From Gammaproteobacteria bacterium (GTDB lineage: Bacteria; Pseudomonadota; Gammaproteobacteria; Pseudomonadales; Azotimanducaceae): a stretch of DNA of 7,537 nucleotides. Under the pieces are notes generated by a model. That model searched no databases. It was not told where the DNA came from and saw only the letters and a list, made by a program, of their open reading frames with translations. Made by a program: the position numbers and the translations under genes. Shown here in pieces: positions 7,156-7,537 of this stretch. Each line of letters begins with the position of its first letter. The first letter of the stretch is position 1. Location of the stretch: contig PBQQ01000085.1 in assembly GCA_002725095.1 (NCBI GenBank), positions 1 through 7,537 on the forward strand. Reading direction: 5' to 3'.

Positions 7156-7537
7156 ATGAATAAAGACGCTCCGGAGGAAATTGTTTATCACAAGATCGGT
7201 CATACGCTAGAGGTTGCTTGGCCAGACGCGCGGTTTGATTTGCCCGCGGAATTGTTACGTGTCTTTTCGCCATCAGCAGAAGTGCGCGGCCATTCAGAGC
7301 AAGAACGCGTACTGCAGACTGGCAAGAAAAATGTCGGCATCAAAACCATCGACGCGATCGGCAACTACGCCATTCGCATCACTTTTGACGACGGCCACGA
7401 CAGCGGGATTTATGCTTGGGACTATCTATACGATCTAGGCACCAACCAAATCCAACATTGGCAGGATTACCTGAGCGACCTTAAGCAAGCGAATGCCTCA
7501 CGACTGCCCACCATTCCAGTGGGTCAATGGCAACCAA
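7156..7537 (+). CDS. DUF971 / gamma-butyrobetaine hydroxylase-like N-terminal domain protein (3' end outside window)
   Basis: An open frame of 127 codons that runs off the window end. It holds one DUF971 domain, the small fold also found at the N-terminus of gamma-butyrobetaine hydroxylase. The signatures are LRVFSPSAEVRGH (34-46) and IGNYAIRITFDDGHDSGIYA (68-87), followed by WDYLYDLG (88-95). Stand-alone members are usually about 120-130 residues, so little is likely missing. The biochemical role is not established. The domain has been linked to metal or iron-sulfur handling, but nothing here proves it. A DUF971 gene directly after hslU is the arrangement in Pseudomonas, where phaC1 follows. 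The start ATG lies 17 bases after the hslU stop, with only a weak GAG upstream, which suggests one message with hslVU. Confidence 0.92.
   Translation, partial: MNKDAPEEIVYHKIGHTLEVAWPDARFDLPAELLRVFSPSAEVRGHSEQERVLQTGKKNVGIKTIDAIGNYAIRITFDDGHDSGIYAWDYLYDLGTNQIQHWQDYLSDLKQANASRLPTIPVGQWQP

Noticed and set aside
7173..7177. Strong Shine-Dalgarno-like GGAGG just inside the DUF971 gene
   Set aside because: No in-frame start follows at a suitable distance, and the TTG at 7181 is out of frame and soon meets a stop. The bases simply encode the Pro-Glu-Glu region near the N-terminus.

Overview
The window is a stretch of bacterial chromosome carrying conserved housekeeping genes, and it reads as a gammaproteobacterium outside the enteric group. 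The gene order rpmE (divergent) - priA - ftsN-like SPOR gene - hslV - hslU - DUF971 gene is the order I know from Pseudomonas and relatives. There argS sits between priA and the SPOR gene, and a penicillin-binding protein 1A gene lies a little further upstream. In E. coli the matching block is rpmE / priA - cytR - ftsN - hslV - hslU. This window lacks both argS and cytR. No genus can be assigned from the sequence alone. Base composition and codon use look even throughout, and there are no signs of mobile elements, CRISPR, tRNA or rRNA.

Layout. Positions 1-405 (+) hold the C-terminal end of a class A penicillin-binding protein (PBP1A, mrcA/ponA). It converges, with a 10-base gap, on a minus-strand gene (416-1858) for an exported M48 zinc metalloprotease with a LysM-like tail. 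Behind that gene, also on the minus strand, is rpmE (1958-2176), which encodes the zinc-binding form of ribosomal protein L31. A 182-base divergent gap (2177-2358) holds a perfect 14-base palindrome and separates rpmE from priA (2359-4524), the primosomal helicase. After 72 bases comes the SPOR-domain, FtsN-like gene (4597-5166), then hslV (5218-5772), hslU (5795-7138) and a DUF971 gene (7156 to beyond the window end). All four are on the plus strand with gaps of 51, 22 and 17 bases, so they probably form one transcription unit, possibly with priA.

How the genes work together. Two themes meet here. The first is the cell envelope and division: PBP1A makes peptidoglycan, the M48 protease is probably a periplasmic quality-control enzyme, and the SPOR protein binds septal peptidoglycan. 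The second is protein and DNA maintenance: HslU unfolds substrates and feeds them to the HslV peptidase, while PriA restarts stalled replication forks. L31 and the DUF971 protein complete the set.

No previously undescribed system is visible. All eight genes belong to recognised families. The points worth a second look are small: the palindrome in the divergent gap, the HslV propeptide, the domain make-up of the M48 protein, the missing argS/cytR, and an in-frame open leader upstream of L31.
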